Assembly (NCBI GenBank): GCA_963780165.1
Contig: CAWABB010000001.1
Span: 124,001 to 188,000 of the forward strand
Source: CAWABB01 sp963780165
Lineage (GTDB): Bacteria; Bacteroidota; Ignavibacteria; UBA10030; UBA6906
DNA: 64,000 nt
Reading direction: 5' to 3'
Below, piece after piece: positions 8,383 to 16,886 of the stretch; position 1 is the stretch's first letter, and every line of letters starts with the position of its first letter. The position numbers and the translations under genes were made by a program. Under the pieces are notes generated by a model, which saw nothing but the letters and a program-made list of their open reading frames with translations, made no database searches and was not told where the DNA came from.

Positions 8383-8902
8383 GCGCTCATTGCCACCGCC
8401 GGCCGAGCGCGAGAAACGCCACACCATCTCGCTCCTCGTCGAGAACAAATTCGGCGCCTTTACGCGCATCACCGGATTGTTCGCGGCCAAGGGCTACAAC
8501 ATCGACAGCCTGTCGGTCGGCCCGACCGAGGACGAATCGATCTCGCGCATGACGATCGTAACGCGCGGCGACGACCAGATCATCGAGCAGATCATCAAGC
8601 AGTTGAACAAAGTGATCGACACGATCAAGGTCGTGGATCTGACGTTCGACAGCTTTGTGGACCGGGAGCTGGTGCTCGTGAAGGTCAGCTCGACCGCCGA
8701 AACGCGCCCGGAGATCATGCAAATCGCCGAAATCTTCCGTGCGAAGGTGGTGGACATCAGTCCGCGGACGCTCACGCTCGAAGCCACGGGGAGCCAGCAA
8801 AAGGTAGACGCGATCATCAAGATGCTGAAGCCGTTTGCGATCCGCGAGCTGGCGCGCACCGGACGCGTCGCCCTGAAACGGGAATTCCACGGAGAGGTCT
8901 GA
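8354..8902 (+). CDS. ilvN: Acetolactate synthase, small regulatory subunit
   Basis: 182 residues. An N-terminal ACT domain begins at about residue 23 (HTISLLVENKFGAFTRITGLFAAKGYNIDSL split across the beta-alpha-beta unit) and would bind valine for feedback inhibition. The C-terminal domain from about residue 100 matches the ALS_ss_C module that activates the large subunit. The first ~20 residues (Pro/Ser/Arg-rich) are an extension, so the true start could be slightly later. The ATG at 8354 lies inside the end of ilvB. It is followed 2 bp later by the DAHP synthase gene. Confidence 0.96.
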   Translation: MTQSPPLQSKRSLPPPAEREKRHTISLLVENKFGAFTRITGLFAAKGYNIDSLSVGPTEDESISRMTIVTRGDDQIIEQIIKQLNKVIDTIKVVDLTFDSFVDRELVLVKVSSTAETRPEIMQIAEIFRAKVVDISPRTLTLEATGSQQKVDAIIKMLKPFAIRELARTGRVALKREFHGEV

Positions 8903-8904
8903 GC

Positions 8905-9942
8905 ATGATTGTCGTCATGAAACCGGGAGCCAGCGAGGCGCAGATCGACCACGTCCTCACCGCCGTGCGCGCGCTCGGTTATGAAATCCATCAAATCCGC
9001 GGTGAACAGCGCACCGTGGTTGCCTGCGTCGGGGACGAGCGGGGCAAGTGGCGTCTGCAGTCGCTGGAAGTCATCGACGGTGTCGAAAACGTGGTGCCGA
9101 TTCTCAAGCCGTACAAGCTCGCCGGCACGGAGTGGAAGCGCGAACGGACCACGATGCGGGTCACGTCCAGGGACAGCTCGATCCCCCCTCTCACGATCGG
9201 GAACAACCACATCGTTGTCATGGCCGGGCCGTGCTCGGTGGAAGGGCGCGAGCAGATCCTGGAAACCGCCAGGACCGTCCGCGCGGCGGGGGCGCGCATC
9301 CTGCGGGGAGGGGCGTACAAGCCTCGTTCCTCGCCGTACAGCTTCCAGGGACTTGCCGAGGAGGGGCTTCGACTCCTGGCGGAGGCAAGAGAACAGACAG
9401 GACTTTACGTCATCACCGAAGTCATCACGCCCACGGACGTACCGATGGTCGCGGACTACGCCGACATCCTGCAGATTGGCGCCCGGAACATGCAGAATTT
9501 CGCCCTGCTGAAGGAGGTCGGGAAGGTACGGCGGCCCGTCATGCTGAAACGTGGCATGGCGAGCACGCTCAGAGACCTCCTCATGTCGGCCGAGTACATC
9601 ATGTCGCAAGGGAACTACGACGTCATCCTGTGCGAGCGAGGAATCCGGACGTTCGAGGACTACACCCGCAATACGTGCGACCTGTCGGCGGTTCCGGCGC
9701 TCCACGAGCTCAGCCACCTCCCCGTGATCGTCGATCCGAGCCACGGAACCGGACTGCGGTCGCTCGTGGTCCCGATCGCGAAGGCCGCGATCGCGGCGGG
9801 GGCCGAGGGCCTCATGGTGGAGGTGCATCACCATCCGGAAGAGGCGTTCTCCGACGGCGCCCAGTCGCTGGTGCCGTCGCAGTTCGAAGAGTTGATGTCG
9901 TGGGTCCGCAAGCTGGCGGCCCTCGAAGGCAAGTCAGTCTAA
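8905..9942 (+). CDS. aroF: DAHP synthase (AroA-I-beta type with ferredoxin-like regulatory domain)
   Basis: 345 residues. It condenses phosphoenolpyruvate and erythrose-4-phosphate, the first step of aromatic amino acid synthesis. Residues 1-70 (MIVVMKPGASEAQIDHVLTA) are the ferredoxin-like domain known from the Thermotoga enzyme, which mediates Tyr/Phe inhibition there. The barrel carries AGPCSVEGR, RGGAYKPR, LLKRG and the VDPSHGTG motif. It sits between ilvN and leuA, so aromatic and branched-chain pathways would be transcribed together. Its TAA overlaps the ATG of a 13-codon ORF (TAATG). The symbol follows common usage for this family and does not imply orthology to E. coli AroF. Confidence 0.95.
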   Translation: MIVVMKPGASEAQIDHVLTAVRALGYEIHQIRGEQRTVVACVGDERGKWRLQSLEVIDGVENVVPILKPYKLAGTEWKRERTTMRVTSRDSSIPPLTIGNNHIVVMAGPCSVEGREQILETARTVRAAGARILRGGAYKPRSSPYSFQGLAEEGLRLLAEAREQTGLYVITEVITPTDVPMVADYADILQIGARNMQNFALLKEVGKVRRPVMLKRGMASTLRDLLMSAEYIMSQGNYDVILCERGIRTFEDYTRNTCDLSAVPALHELSHLPVIVDPSHGTGLRSLVVPIAKAAIAAGAEGLMVEVHHHPEEAFSDGAQSLVPSQFEELMSWVRKLAALEGKSV

Positions 9943-9983
9943 TGCCCCGCCGACTGATTGACCTTTCACAGCAAGGGGCGTAG
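9942..9983 (+). CDS. 13-codon ORF coupled to aroF, possible leuA leader peptide
   Basis: The ATG overlaps the aroF stop (TAATG), a classic re-initiation arrangement. The ORF encodes MPRRLIDLSQQGA and stops with TAG at 9981-9983. The last base of the stop is the first base of a 15-bp hairpin that precedes leuA. It holds two Leu and one Ile but no codon run. It may be a leader that sets the ribosome position relative to the hairpin, or it may be chance. Confidence 0.3.
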   Translation: MPRRLIDLSQQGA

Positions 9984-10042
9984 TGCCCGTTCCAACGACG
10001 AAGGTTATGCGAAATCGCAACGTGATTTCGTTGGAACGGCAC
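9983..10042 (+). promoter_or_regulatory. Stable hairpin in the leuA leader
   Basis: The left arm (9983-9998) and right arm (10028-10042) form 15 base pairs with a single bulged C at 9988. Key sequence: CGTTCCAACGA against TCGTTGGAACG. The loop contains a smaller TGCG-AAAT-CGCA hairpin (10008-10019). Upstream, GCCCC (9944-9948) can pair with GGGGC (9975-9979) inside the 13-codon ORF. The leuA Shine-Dalgarno (10052-10058) starts 10 nt after the stem. No U-tract follows, so its role is more likely translational control or mRNA processing. Confidence 0.55.
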
Positions 10043-10062
10043 GAGTAACACAAGGAGGAACC

Positions 10063-11613
10063 GTGGGCCAGATCGTCCAGATCTTCGATACGACGCTGCG
10101 CGACGGCGAGCAGTCGCCCGGGTGCAGCATGAACCGCGAGGAAAAACTCCGGATGGCCCAGCAGCTGGAGCGATTGCGCGTGGACGTCATCGAGGCCGGC
10201 TTTCCGATTGCGTCGGACGGCGACTTCGAGGGAGTGCAGGCCATCGCCCGGACTGTCAGGGGGTGCACCGTTGCTGGCCTCGCGCGCGCCGTCAGGGCCG
10301 ACATCGATCGGGCGTGGCAAGCGCTGCGGGATGCGGAACACCCGCGCATCCACACGTTCATCGCGACGTCCGACATTCACATGACGCACAAGCTTCACAA
10401 GTCCCGCGCCCAGGTCCTGGCCGATGCGGTAGACGCCGTGCGGTACGCCCGCTCACTCTGTCCGGACGTGGAGTTTTCGTGTGAAGATGCGTCGCGCTCG
10501 GACATCGACTTCCTGTGCGAGATCGCCGAGGCGGCCATCGCGGCCGGAGCCACGGTCATCAATCTTCCCGATACGGTCGGCTACGCGCTCCCCGCAGAGT
10601 ACGGCGAAATGTTCGCGTCGATACGGAAGCGGGTGAAGAACGTCGAGCGCGCAGTCCTCAGCGCGCACTGCCACAATGACCTCGGGCTTGCAGTTGCGAA
10701 TTCCGTCGCGGCCATCGAGGCCGGAGCGCGGCAGGTCGAGTGCACGGTGAACGGAATCGGGGAACGCGCGGGCAATGCAGCGCTCGAAGAGCTCGTGATG
10801 GCAATCGCGACGCGAACGGAATACCTCCACGTTGTGACCGGCGTGCACACCGAGGAGATCTACCGTGCGAGCAAACTCCTCAGCACCCTCACCGGCATGC
10901 TCGTCCAGCGCAACAAAGCCATCGTCGGCGCGAACGCGTTCGCGCACGAAGCTGGCATCCATCAGGACGGCGTCCTCAAAAGCGCGATCACCTACGAGAT
11001 CATGACGCCGCAATCCGTGGGCATCCGGCACAGCACGCTTGTGCTCGGCAAGCATTCGGGACGCCACGCGCTCAAGGCGCGCTTCGCCGAGCTGGGGTAT
11101 GACCTGACACAGGAAGACCTCGAGCGGTCCTATAAGGCGTTCTGCGCACTCGCAGATCAGAAAAAGGAAGTGTATGACGAGGAGCTGATCGCCATCCTGG
11201 ATGACCAGGATACGCCCGCCAGCGAGGTGTACCACCTGGAAGGATTCCACGTGAGCACCGGAACTTCCCTCCGACCTACCGCGACTGTCGAGCTCCGGCA
11301 GGGAGACCAGCGATTCATCGACTCCGCGACCGGAGACGGGCCGGTGGACGCCGCGTACCGGGCCATCGAGCGCATCACGGGAACCATGGGGAAGCTGACC
11401 GAGTACTCGCTGAAATCGGTCAGCCTCGGCCACGACACGGTGGGAGAAGCGTTCATCCGGGTCGAGATCGACGGCGTGCTCTATAACGGGCGCGCCGCAA
11501 GCACGGACATCGTCACCGGAAGCGTGATGGCCTACCTGGGAGCCCTCAACCGGGCGCTCGCCTCGCAACAGTCGCGCCTCCGCCGCCGCCAGCCAGTCAC
11601 CGAGGAGGCGTAG
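10063..11613 (+). CDS. leuA: 2-isopropylmalate synthase
   Basis: 516 residues from the GTG at 10063, chosen because AAGGAGG lies 5 nt upstream and the family starts at IVQIFDTTLRDGEQSPG. The open frame continues to 9958 but that part runs through the leader hairpin. It condenses acetyl-CoA with 2-oxoisovalerate, the first leucine-specific step. The HMGL-like barrel shows DTTLRDGEQ, the metal-binding HCHNDLGLA and the GERAGNAALEE motif. The C-terminal ~130 residues are the LeuA allosteric domain for leucine inhibition. It is followed 1 bp later by leuC. Confidence 0.96.
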   Translation: MGQIVQIFDTTLRDGEQSPGCSMNREEKLRMAQQLERLRVDVIEAGFPIASDGDFEGVQAIARTVRGCTVAGLARAVRADIDRAWQALRDAEHPRIHTFIATSDIHMTHKLHKSRAQVLADAVDAVRYARSLCPDVEFSCEDASRSDIDFLCEIAEAAIAAGATVINLPDTVGYALPAEYGEMFASIRKRVKNVERAVLSAHCHNDLGLAVANSVAAIEAGARQVECTVNGIGERAGNAALEELVMAIATRTEYLHVVTGVHTEEIYRASKLLSTLTGMLVQRNKAIVGANAFAHEAGIHQDGVLKSAITYEIMTPQSVGIRHSTLVLGKHSGRHALKARFAELGYDLTQEDLERSYKAFCALADQKKEVYDEELIAILDDQDTPASEVYHLEGFHVSTGTSLRPTATVELRQGDQRFIDSATGDGPVDAAYRAIERITGTMGKLTEYSLKSVSLGHDTVGEAFIRVEIDGVLYNGRAASTDIVTGSVMAYLGALNRALASQQSRLRRRQPVTEEA

Positions 11614-11614
11614 C

Positions 11615-13027
11615 GTGGCCGGGCGGACGCTTCTCGATCGCATCTGGGACGCCCATTGCGTCCTTCAGGAGCCCGGCGCGCCGGCGCTGCTGTATATCGA
11701 CCTCCATCTCGTTCACGAGGTGACGTCGCCGCAGGCGTTCTCCGTCCTGCGCGAGCGCGGATTGCGTGTCCGCCACCCAGAATGGACAGTCGCGACCGTC
11801 GACCACAGCATCCCCACCGACCCCGGCGGGATTGCATCGGCCGACCCGATGGCGGCAGAGCAGATTCGGACACTGGAACGGAACGCCCGAGACTTCGGGA
11901 TCACCCTGTACGGTGACGGCGACGACCGGCGTGGCATCGTGCATGTCATCGGTCCCGAACTCGGGCTGACGCATCCTGGCATGACCATCGTCTGTGGCGA
12001 CAGCCACACGGCGACGCATGGCGCATTCGGCGCCCTCGCGTTCGGCATCGGGACGACGGAGGTCGGACACGTGCTCGCGACACAATGCTTGTTGCAGCGG
12101 AAGCCGAAAACCTACCAGGTGCGCATCGACGGCCGGCTCGCAGACGGTGTGACCGCGAAAGACGTCATTCTCAAGCTCCTCGCTACCATCGGCGTGGGTG
12201 GCGGGACAGGCTCGGTCTTCCAATACACCGGTTCCGCGATCCAGAGCATGACCATGGAAGAGCGGATGACAATCTGCAATATGTCGATCGAAGGCGGCGC
12301 GCGCGCGGGAATGATCGCGCCGGACGACGTCACATTCGAGTACCTCGCCGGCAGGCCGCACGCGCCCCGCGGGGCGGCATTCGACGCATCGGTCGCCCGG
12401 TGGCGAGCGCTGAAAACCGATGAGGGCGCGACGTACGACTCCTCTGTCTCACTGGACGCCTCCGCGATCGAACCCATGATCACATACGGCACAAACCCCG
12501 GCATGGGCATGCCCATCACCGCGTCGGTTCCGGATCCGGGGCATTTCCGTGACGCCTCGCAAAAGCGCTCCTTTGAGCAGGCGCTCGGATACATGGGGCT
12601 CACCCCGGGCAAGCCTCTTCTCGGCCACAAAGTGGATGTGGTGTTCATCGGAAGCTGCACGAACTCGCGTCTCTCCGACCTCCGGCAGGCTGCATCTGTC
12701 ATGCGCGGTCGGAAAGTCCCGGAAAGCGTGCGCGTCCTCGTCGTTCCAGGGTCGTACGGAGTGAAACGCGCCGCCGAGGCAGAAGGGCTGGACACGGTGT
12801 TTCTAAATGCCGGGGCGGAATGGCGCGAGCCCGGCTGTTCCATGTGCATCGCCATGAACGGAGACCGGCTCGCGCAGGGACAGTACGCCGTCAGCACGAG
12901 CAATAGAAACTTCGAAGGGCGCCAGGGGCCCGGCGGGCGCACGTTCCTCGCATCGCCGCTTACCGCCGCCGCGGCGGCAGTCACCGGCACCATCACAGAT
13001 GTGCGATCCATGATTCTTCATTCCTGA
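11615..13027 (+). CDS. leuC: 3-isopropylmalate dehydratase, large subunit
   Basis: 470 residues from a GTG with GGAGG 6-10 nt upstream, overlapping the end of leuA. It isomerises 2- to 3-isopropylmalate with LeuD. This is the aconitase-type [4Fe-4S] subunit. The three cluster cysteines are in FIGSCTNSR and EPGCSMC, and the HPGMTIVCGDSHTATHGAFGA active-site segment (two pieces of one conserved region) is present. Length is typical of the bacterial LeuC class. It is separated from leuD by 6 bp. Confidence 0.97.
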   Translation: MAGRTLLDRIWDAHCVLQEPGAPALLYIDLHLVHEVTSPQAFSVLRERGLRVRHPEWTVATVDHSIPTDPGGIASADPMAAEQIRTLERNARDFGITLYGDGDDRRGIVHVIGPELGLTHPGMTIVCGDSHTATHGAFGALAFGIGTTEVGHVLATQCLLQRKPKTYQVRIDGRLADGVTAKDVILKLLATIGVGGGTGSVFQYTGSAIQSMTMEERMTICNMSIEGGARAGMIAPDDVTFEYLAGRPHAPRGAAFDASVARWRALKTDEGATYDSSVSLDASAIEPMITYGTNPGMGMPITASVPDPGHFRDASQKRSFEQALGYMGLTPGKPLLGHKVDVVFIGSCTNSRLSDLRQAASVMRGRKVPESVRVLVVPGSYGVKRAAEAEGLDTVFLNAGAEWREPGCSMCIAMNGDRLAQGQYAVSTSNRNFEGRQGPGGRTFLASPLTAAAAAVTGTITDVRSMILHS

Positions 13028-13033
13028 GCGACC

Positions 13034-13615
13034 ATGACTTCGTTTTCAGTGGTGACATCCCGCGCCGTCTCGCTCCCGCTCGACGACATCGACACGGACC
13101 AGGTCATCCCGGCGCGATTCCTGACGGCTACGACGCGTGAAGGCTTGGGCCGGCACCTGTTCTCCGACCTCAAGAAGAGAGAGGGCTTCCCGCTGAATAG
13201 CCCCGATGCTCGAGGCGCGGCAATCCTCATCGCCGGCGACAACTTCGGGTGCGGGTCCTCGAGGGAACATGCATCCTGGGCGCTGGCGGATTTCGGATTC
13301 CGGGTGGTCGTGAGCAGCTCCTTTGCCGACATCTTCCGGTCCAACGCGATGAAAAACGGCATCCTCCCTGTCGCCGTCGACGCCGCAACGCTTGGAACGC
13401 TGCACAGCCTCGTCGTGAACGCACCGGACACCCAGGTGACGGTCGACCTCGAGCGGCAGTCGATATCGTGGCCGGGCGGTTCCCAGGAGTTCGCCATCGA
13501 CGCATTTGCCCGGCAGTGCCTCCTCCACGGCGTTGACGAGCTGGGATATCTGCTCCGCCATGAGGGGAATATCACGATGTTTGAAGCGCACCGCGCCCGC
13601 GGAGGAGCATCATGA
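13034..13615 (+). CDS. leuD: 3-isopropylmalate dehydratase, small subunit
   Basis: 193 residues, the swivelling-domain partner of LeuC. It has LDDIDTDQVIPARF at residues about 16-29 and the conserved GDNFGCGSSREHA substrate-binding loop followed by SSFADIFRSNAMKNG. Length matches the family. The stop TGA overlaps the leuB ATG by 4 bp (ATGA). Confidence 0.97.
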   Translation: MTSFSVVTSRAVSLPLDDIDTDQVIPARFLTATTREGLGRHLFSDLKKREGFPLNSPDARGAAILIAGDNFGCGSSREHASWALADFGFRVVVSSSFADIFRSNAMKNGILPVAVDAATLGTLHSLVVNAPDTQVTVDLERQSISWPGGSQEFAIDAFARQCLLHGVDELGYLLRHEGNITMFEAHRARGGAS

Positions 13616-14688
13616 ACGCGCGCATCGTTCTGCTGCCGGGAGACGGAGTGGGTCCCGAGGTCGTCGGGGCGGCACGGCTCGTCCTCGAGCATGTCGCTGA
13701 CTCCGGAGGCCACCGATTCGCGTTCGAAGAGCACCCGGTCGGCGGTGCTTCGATCGAGAGACACGGGATCCCCCTGACCGATGCGACCCTCGATGCGTGC
13801 CGGGGCAGCGACGGCATACTCCTCGGCGCAGTCGGCGGGCCGCAATGGGAAGGCCTCGCACCTCACATCCGGCCTGAGCAGGGACTGTTGAGACTGAGAA
13901 AAGAGCTGCATTTGTATGCGAATCTCCGGCCGGTCCAGGTCGTACAGGGAGGTTTCGCGGGCTCGCCGTTCAAGGCCGGGCATTGTGACGGTGTCGATAT
14001 TGTCGTCGTGAGGGAATTGACCGGCGGAATCTACTTCGGCCGCCCCCGGTTCCGGGAGCAGGTCAACGGGAAGATCCGGGCGGTCGATACGATGGAATAC
14101 ACCGACGTGGAGATCGCCCGCGTCGTCAGACTCGCCTGTGTGCTCGCGTCCGGGCGCAAGGGAAAGGTGACATCGGTCGATAAGGCCAACGTCCTCGAGA
14201 CCTCCCGCCTCTGGCGGGAGACCGCAACGCGCGTCGCGAAGGAATTCCCCCGGGTCGCCCTGGAGCACATGCTCGTGGATTCCGCGGCAATGCGGCTCGT
14301 GACCTCGCCGCGGCAGTTTGACGTCATCGTCACGGAAAACATGTTCGGCGATATCCTGACGGACGAAGCCGGAGTCCTTGTTGGCTCCCTCGGCATGCTG
14401 CCCTCGGCGTCGCTCGGGGAGGCCGGCCCTGGCCTCTACGAACCTGTGCACGGCTCCGCGCCCGACATCGCAGGGCGGGGCACCGCCAATCCCGTCGGAG
14501 CGATCCTGAGCGCTGCCATGATGTTGAGGCACTCACTCCGGTTGCCGGAGGAGGCGCACACGGTGGAGCATGCGGTGGAGCAGGCCCTTGCCGGAGGACG
14601 CACAACAGCGGACCTCGGCGGCAGCCTGACCACCGCGGCAATGACCGACGCAATTCTTGATACGCTTGAGACACTGAAAGGAGCCTAA
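13612..14688 (+). CDS. leuB: 3-isopropylmalate dehydrogenase
   Basis: 358 residues. An NAD-dependent oxidative decarboxylase giving 2-oxoisocaproate, the last specific step before transamination to leucine. It shows LLPGDGVGPEVV at the N-terminus, the RxxxxLYANLRP region, the VRELTGGIYFG loop, the metal-binding DEAGVLVGSLGMLPSAS segment and EPVHGSAPDIAG near the C-terminus. A GGAGGAG element lies 4 nt before the ATG. Translation is probably coupled to leuD. Confidence 0.97.
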   Translation: MNARIVLLPGDGVGPEVVGAARLVLEHVADSGGHRFAFEEHPVGGASIERHGIPLTDATLDACRGSDGILLGAVGGPQWEGLAPHIRPEQGLLRLRKELHLYANLRPVQVVQGGFAGSPFKAGHCDGVDIVVVRELTGGIYFGRPRFREQVNGKIRAVDTMEYTDVEIARVVRLACVLASGRKGKVTSVDKANVLETSRLWRETATRVAKEFPRVALEHMLVDSAAMRLVTSPRQFDVIVTENMFGDILTDEAGVLVGSLGMLPSASLGEAGPGLYEPVHGSAPDIAGRGTANPVGAILSAAMMLRHSLRLPEEAHTVEHAVEQALAGGRTTADLGGSLTTAAMTDAILDTLETLKGA

Positions 14689-14690
14689 CG

Positions 14691-15647
14691 ATGGGCATGC
14701 AGTCACGGTTTGTGTGGATGGACGGCAACCTTGTCGAATACGAGCGCGCGACCGTCCATTTTCTGACCCCGGCCCTTCACTACGGCGCAGCGGTCTTCGA
14801 AGGCATCCGGTCGTATGCGACGGCGGACGGGCCTGCCGTTTTCAGGCTTCGCGAACACACCCAGCGCCTCCTGCAATCCGCACACATTTTCGGATTCCGG
14901 CAGCTCCCCTATTCACCCGACGATGTCCACGACGCCGTCCTGGAGACAGTGGCTGCCAACGGATATTCCGAATGCTACATCAGACCGCTCCTCTACCTTT
15001 CGGGAGGCGGCTGGAATTTGAACGTGGACGGAGGCCGGCCATCGCTGGGCATCGCCGTCTGGGAGTGGGGTAACTACCTCGGCGAGGAAGCCCTGGCGCG
15101 GGGCGTGCGTGCCAACATCTCCTCGTTCACGCGCCATCACCCGAACGTCATGATGACGAAAGCGAAGATCTCCGGGAACTATGCAAACAGCTTTCTCGCC
15201 AAGACCGAGTCGGTACGGCTGGGCTTCGAGGAAGCCATCATGCTCGACCCCGAGGGATACGTCGCGGAGTGCACGGGCGAGAACCTCTTCGCCGTCAAAA
15301 ACGGCCGGATCATCACGCCGGACCTTGCACCGGTTCTTGACGGAATCACCAGGGATGCGATCATGACGCTCGCGGCGGATCGCGGCATCGAGGTTGTCGA
15401 GAAACCGATTTCGCGCGACCAGCTGTACGCGGCCGACGAGGTGTTCGTCGTCGGGACCGCCGCCGAATGCATCGGGCTCCGGGAGATCGATTTCCGGGTG
15501 ATCGGCAACGGGGCAACGGGCCCGATCACCAAACGGCTCCAGCAGGATTTCCATGATGTCGTACGTGGGCGCCACGCCCGCTCGGCACAATGGCTTTCTC
15601 CCGTCAACCGCGAGACAGCGTACGGACATCCCGTCCGTGTCGCCTGA
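14691..15647 (+). CDS. ilvE: Branched-chain amino acid aminotransferase
   Basis: 318 residues, fold-type IV PLP enzyme. It makes Leu, Ile and Val from their 2-oxoacids with glutamate. HYGAAVFEGIRSY, the PLP-lysine segment MTKAKISGNYANS, and EECTGEN-like AECTGENLF and GTAAECIGL motifs are all present. The ATG at 14691 follows AGGAG and lies 2 bp after leuB. The only somewhat larger gap in the operon (45 bp) follows it, before ilvC. Confidence 0.96.
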   Translation: MGMQSRFVWMDGNLVEYERATVHFLTPALHYGAAVFEGIRSYATADGPAVFRLREHTQRLLQSAHIFGFRQLPYSPDDVHDAVLETVAANGYSECYIRPLLYLSGGGWNLNVDGGRPSLGIAVWEWGNYLGEEALARGVRANISSFTRHHPNVMMTKAKISGNYANSFLAKTESVRLGFEEAIMLDPEGYVAECTGENLFAVKNGRIITPDLAPVLDGITRDAIMTLAADRGIEVVEKPISRDQLYAADEVFVVGTAAECIGLREIDFRVIGNGATGPITKRLQQDFHDVVRGRHARSAQWLSPVNRETAYGHPVRVA

Positions 15648-15692
15648 GATAGTCAACGGATTTCAACTACAGAAAGAAGGATTCGCATACCA

Positions 15693-16751
15693 ATGGCACT
15701 GATTGATTTCGGCGGAGTCACAGAAGAGGTCGTCACGCGGGAGGAATTTCCGCTCGACCGGGCACGCAAAGTCCTCGAGAAGGAAGTGGTGGGCATCCTG
15801 GGCTACGGCCCGCAGGGGCAGGGGCAATCGCTGAACCTGCGGGATAACGGCGTGAAAGTAATTATCGGCCAGCGCAAGGGCGGCTCAGGGTGGGATGCCG
15901 CAGTGGCCGACGGCTGGGTGCCCGGACAGTCGCTCTTTCCGGAGATCGGCGACGTCGCGGACCGCGCGACGATGATCGAGTATCTCCTCTCGGACGCGGG
16001 GCAACGCGAACAGTGGCCCGTGCTCGCCGCATGCCTCAAGAAGGGGCAGGCGCTGGTCTTCTCGCACGGATTCTCCGTCGTCTTCCGTGACCAGACCGGC
16101 GTCGTGCCGCCCAGGGATGTGGACGTGGTACTGGTGGCCCCCAAGGGCGCCGGAAGAACGGTCCGCTCCAACTTCATCGCCGGGAGCGGGATCAACTCCA
16201 GCTTCGCCGTCCACCAGGATGCGACCGGGCGGGCGAGAGAACGCATTGTCGCCCTCGGGATCGCGATCGGCTCGGGCTACCTCTTCCCCACGACGTTCGA
16301 GAACGAAGTGCACAGCGATCTCACCGGCGAGCGCGGGGTACTCCTGGGCGCGATCGCGGGCCTGATGAAAGCCCAGTACGAGACGTTGCGCGCGATGGGT
16401 CACTCACCGAGCGAGGCATTCAACGAGACTGTCGAGGAGGCGACGCAGAGCCTCTATCCGCTGATGGGCCAGAAAGGCGTCGACTGGATGATCTCGTCGT
16501 GCAGCACGACCGCCCAGCGCGGCGCGCTGGATTGGTCGAAGCGGTTTGAAAAGGCAACGAAGCCGCTCTTCGAGCAGCTGTATAAGGATGTCCGGGCGGG
16601 AGTGGAGACCAGGCGGGTTCTTGACACCTGCGGCGCAAAGGACTACCGCCAGAAGCTCGAGACTGAGCTCGATGAATGGCGGGATTCTGAGATGTGGCGG
16701 GCCGGCGCCGCGGTGCGTTCCCTCAGGCCCGAAAACTGGAAGAAGAAGTAG
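15693..16751 (+). CDS. ilvC: Ketol-acid reductoisomerase, Bacteroidetes/fungal type
   Basis: 352 residues. It performs the alkyl migration and NADPH reduction of acetolactate and acetohydroxybutyrate. The Rossmann motif GYGPQGQGQSLNLRDNG is at about residues 38-54, with a cofactor loop IGQRKGGSGWDAA. LLSDAGQREQWP, FSHGFSVVFRDQTGVVPP, VAPKGAGRTVRS, GINSSFAVHQDATG and the acidic metal-ligand helix SEAFNETVEEATQS all follow the pattern of yeast Ilv5 and Bacteroidetes enzymes, not the short class I of most bacteria. It closes the operon and is followed by a palindrome and a terminator. Confidence 0.95.
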   Translation: MALIDFGGVTEEVVTREEFPLDRARKVLEKEVVGILGYGPQGQGQSLNLRDNGVKVIIGQRKGGSGWDAAVADGWVPGQSLFPEIGDVADRATMIEYLLSDAGQREQWPVLAACLKKGQALVFSHGFSVVFRDQTGVVPPRDVDVVLVAPKGAGRTVRSNFIAGSGINSSFAVHQDATGRARERIVALGIAIGSGYLFPTTFENEVHSDLTGERGVLLGAIAGLMKAQYETLRAMGHSPSEAFNETVEEATQSLYPLMGQKGVDWMISSCSTTAQRGALDWSKRFEKATKPLFEQLYKDVRAGVETRRVLDTCGAKDYRQKLETELDEWRDSEMWRAGAAVRSLRPENWKKK

Positions 16752-16753
16752 CC

Positions 16754-16773
16754 CTGCAGCACGCTGCAGCACG
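16754..16773. repeat. Tandem 10-bp direct repeat after ilvC
   Basis: CTGCAGCACG occurs twice head to tail, 2 bp after the ilvC stop codon and abutting the first palindrome. It may be replication slippage or part of the neighbouring palindromic element. Confidence 0.6.
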
Positions 16774-16774
16774 T

Positions 16775-16809
16775 GTGCGTCACCTAGGTGACGCACACGT
16801 ATTATGTAA
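16775..16809. repeat. Palindromic repeat, copy 1
   Basis: A perfect 22-bp palindrome centred on CACCTAGGTG (half-site GTGCGTCACCT) is followed by 2 bp and the AT-rich tail GTATTATGTAA. In this copy the perfect symmetry extends to 30 bp (16771-16800). The same unit recurs 112 bp downstream. It has no loop, so it looks more like a protein-binding or recombination site than an RNA hairpin. Confidence 0.8.
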
Positions 16810-16821
16810 TCCAGAACGAGA

Positions 16822-16845
16822 AAACCCCGGCATATGTCGGGGTTT
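16822..16845. terminator. Bidirectional terminator between ilvC and the PPK2 gene
   Basis: AAACCCCG (16822-16829) and CGGGGTTT (16838-16845) form an 8-bp stem with an 8-nt loop. T-rich sequence follows on the plus strand (ctgtttgttg), and on the minus strand the stem is followed by TTTTCTCGTT. It can serve both convergent genes and lies between the two palindromes. Confidence 0.75.
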
Positions 16846-16886
16846 CTGTTTGTTGCAGGGTTTTCAAACGCACACGAAACGCACAC

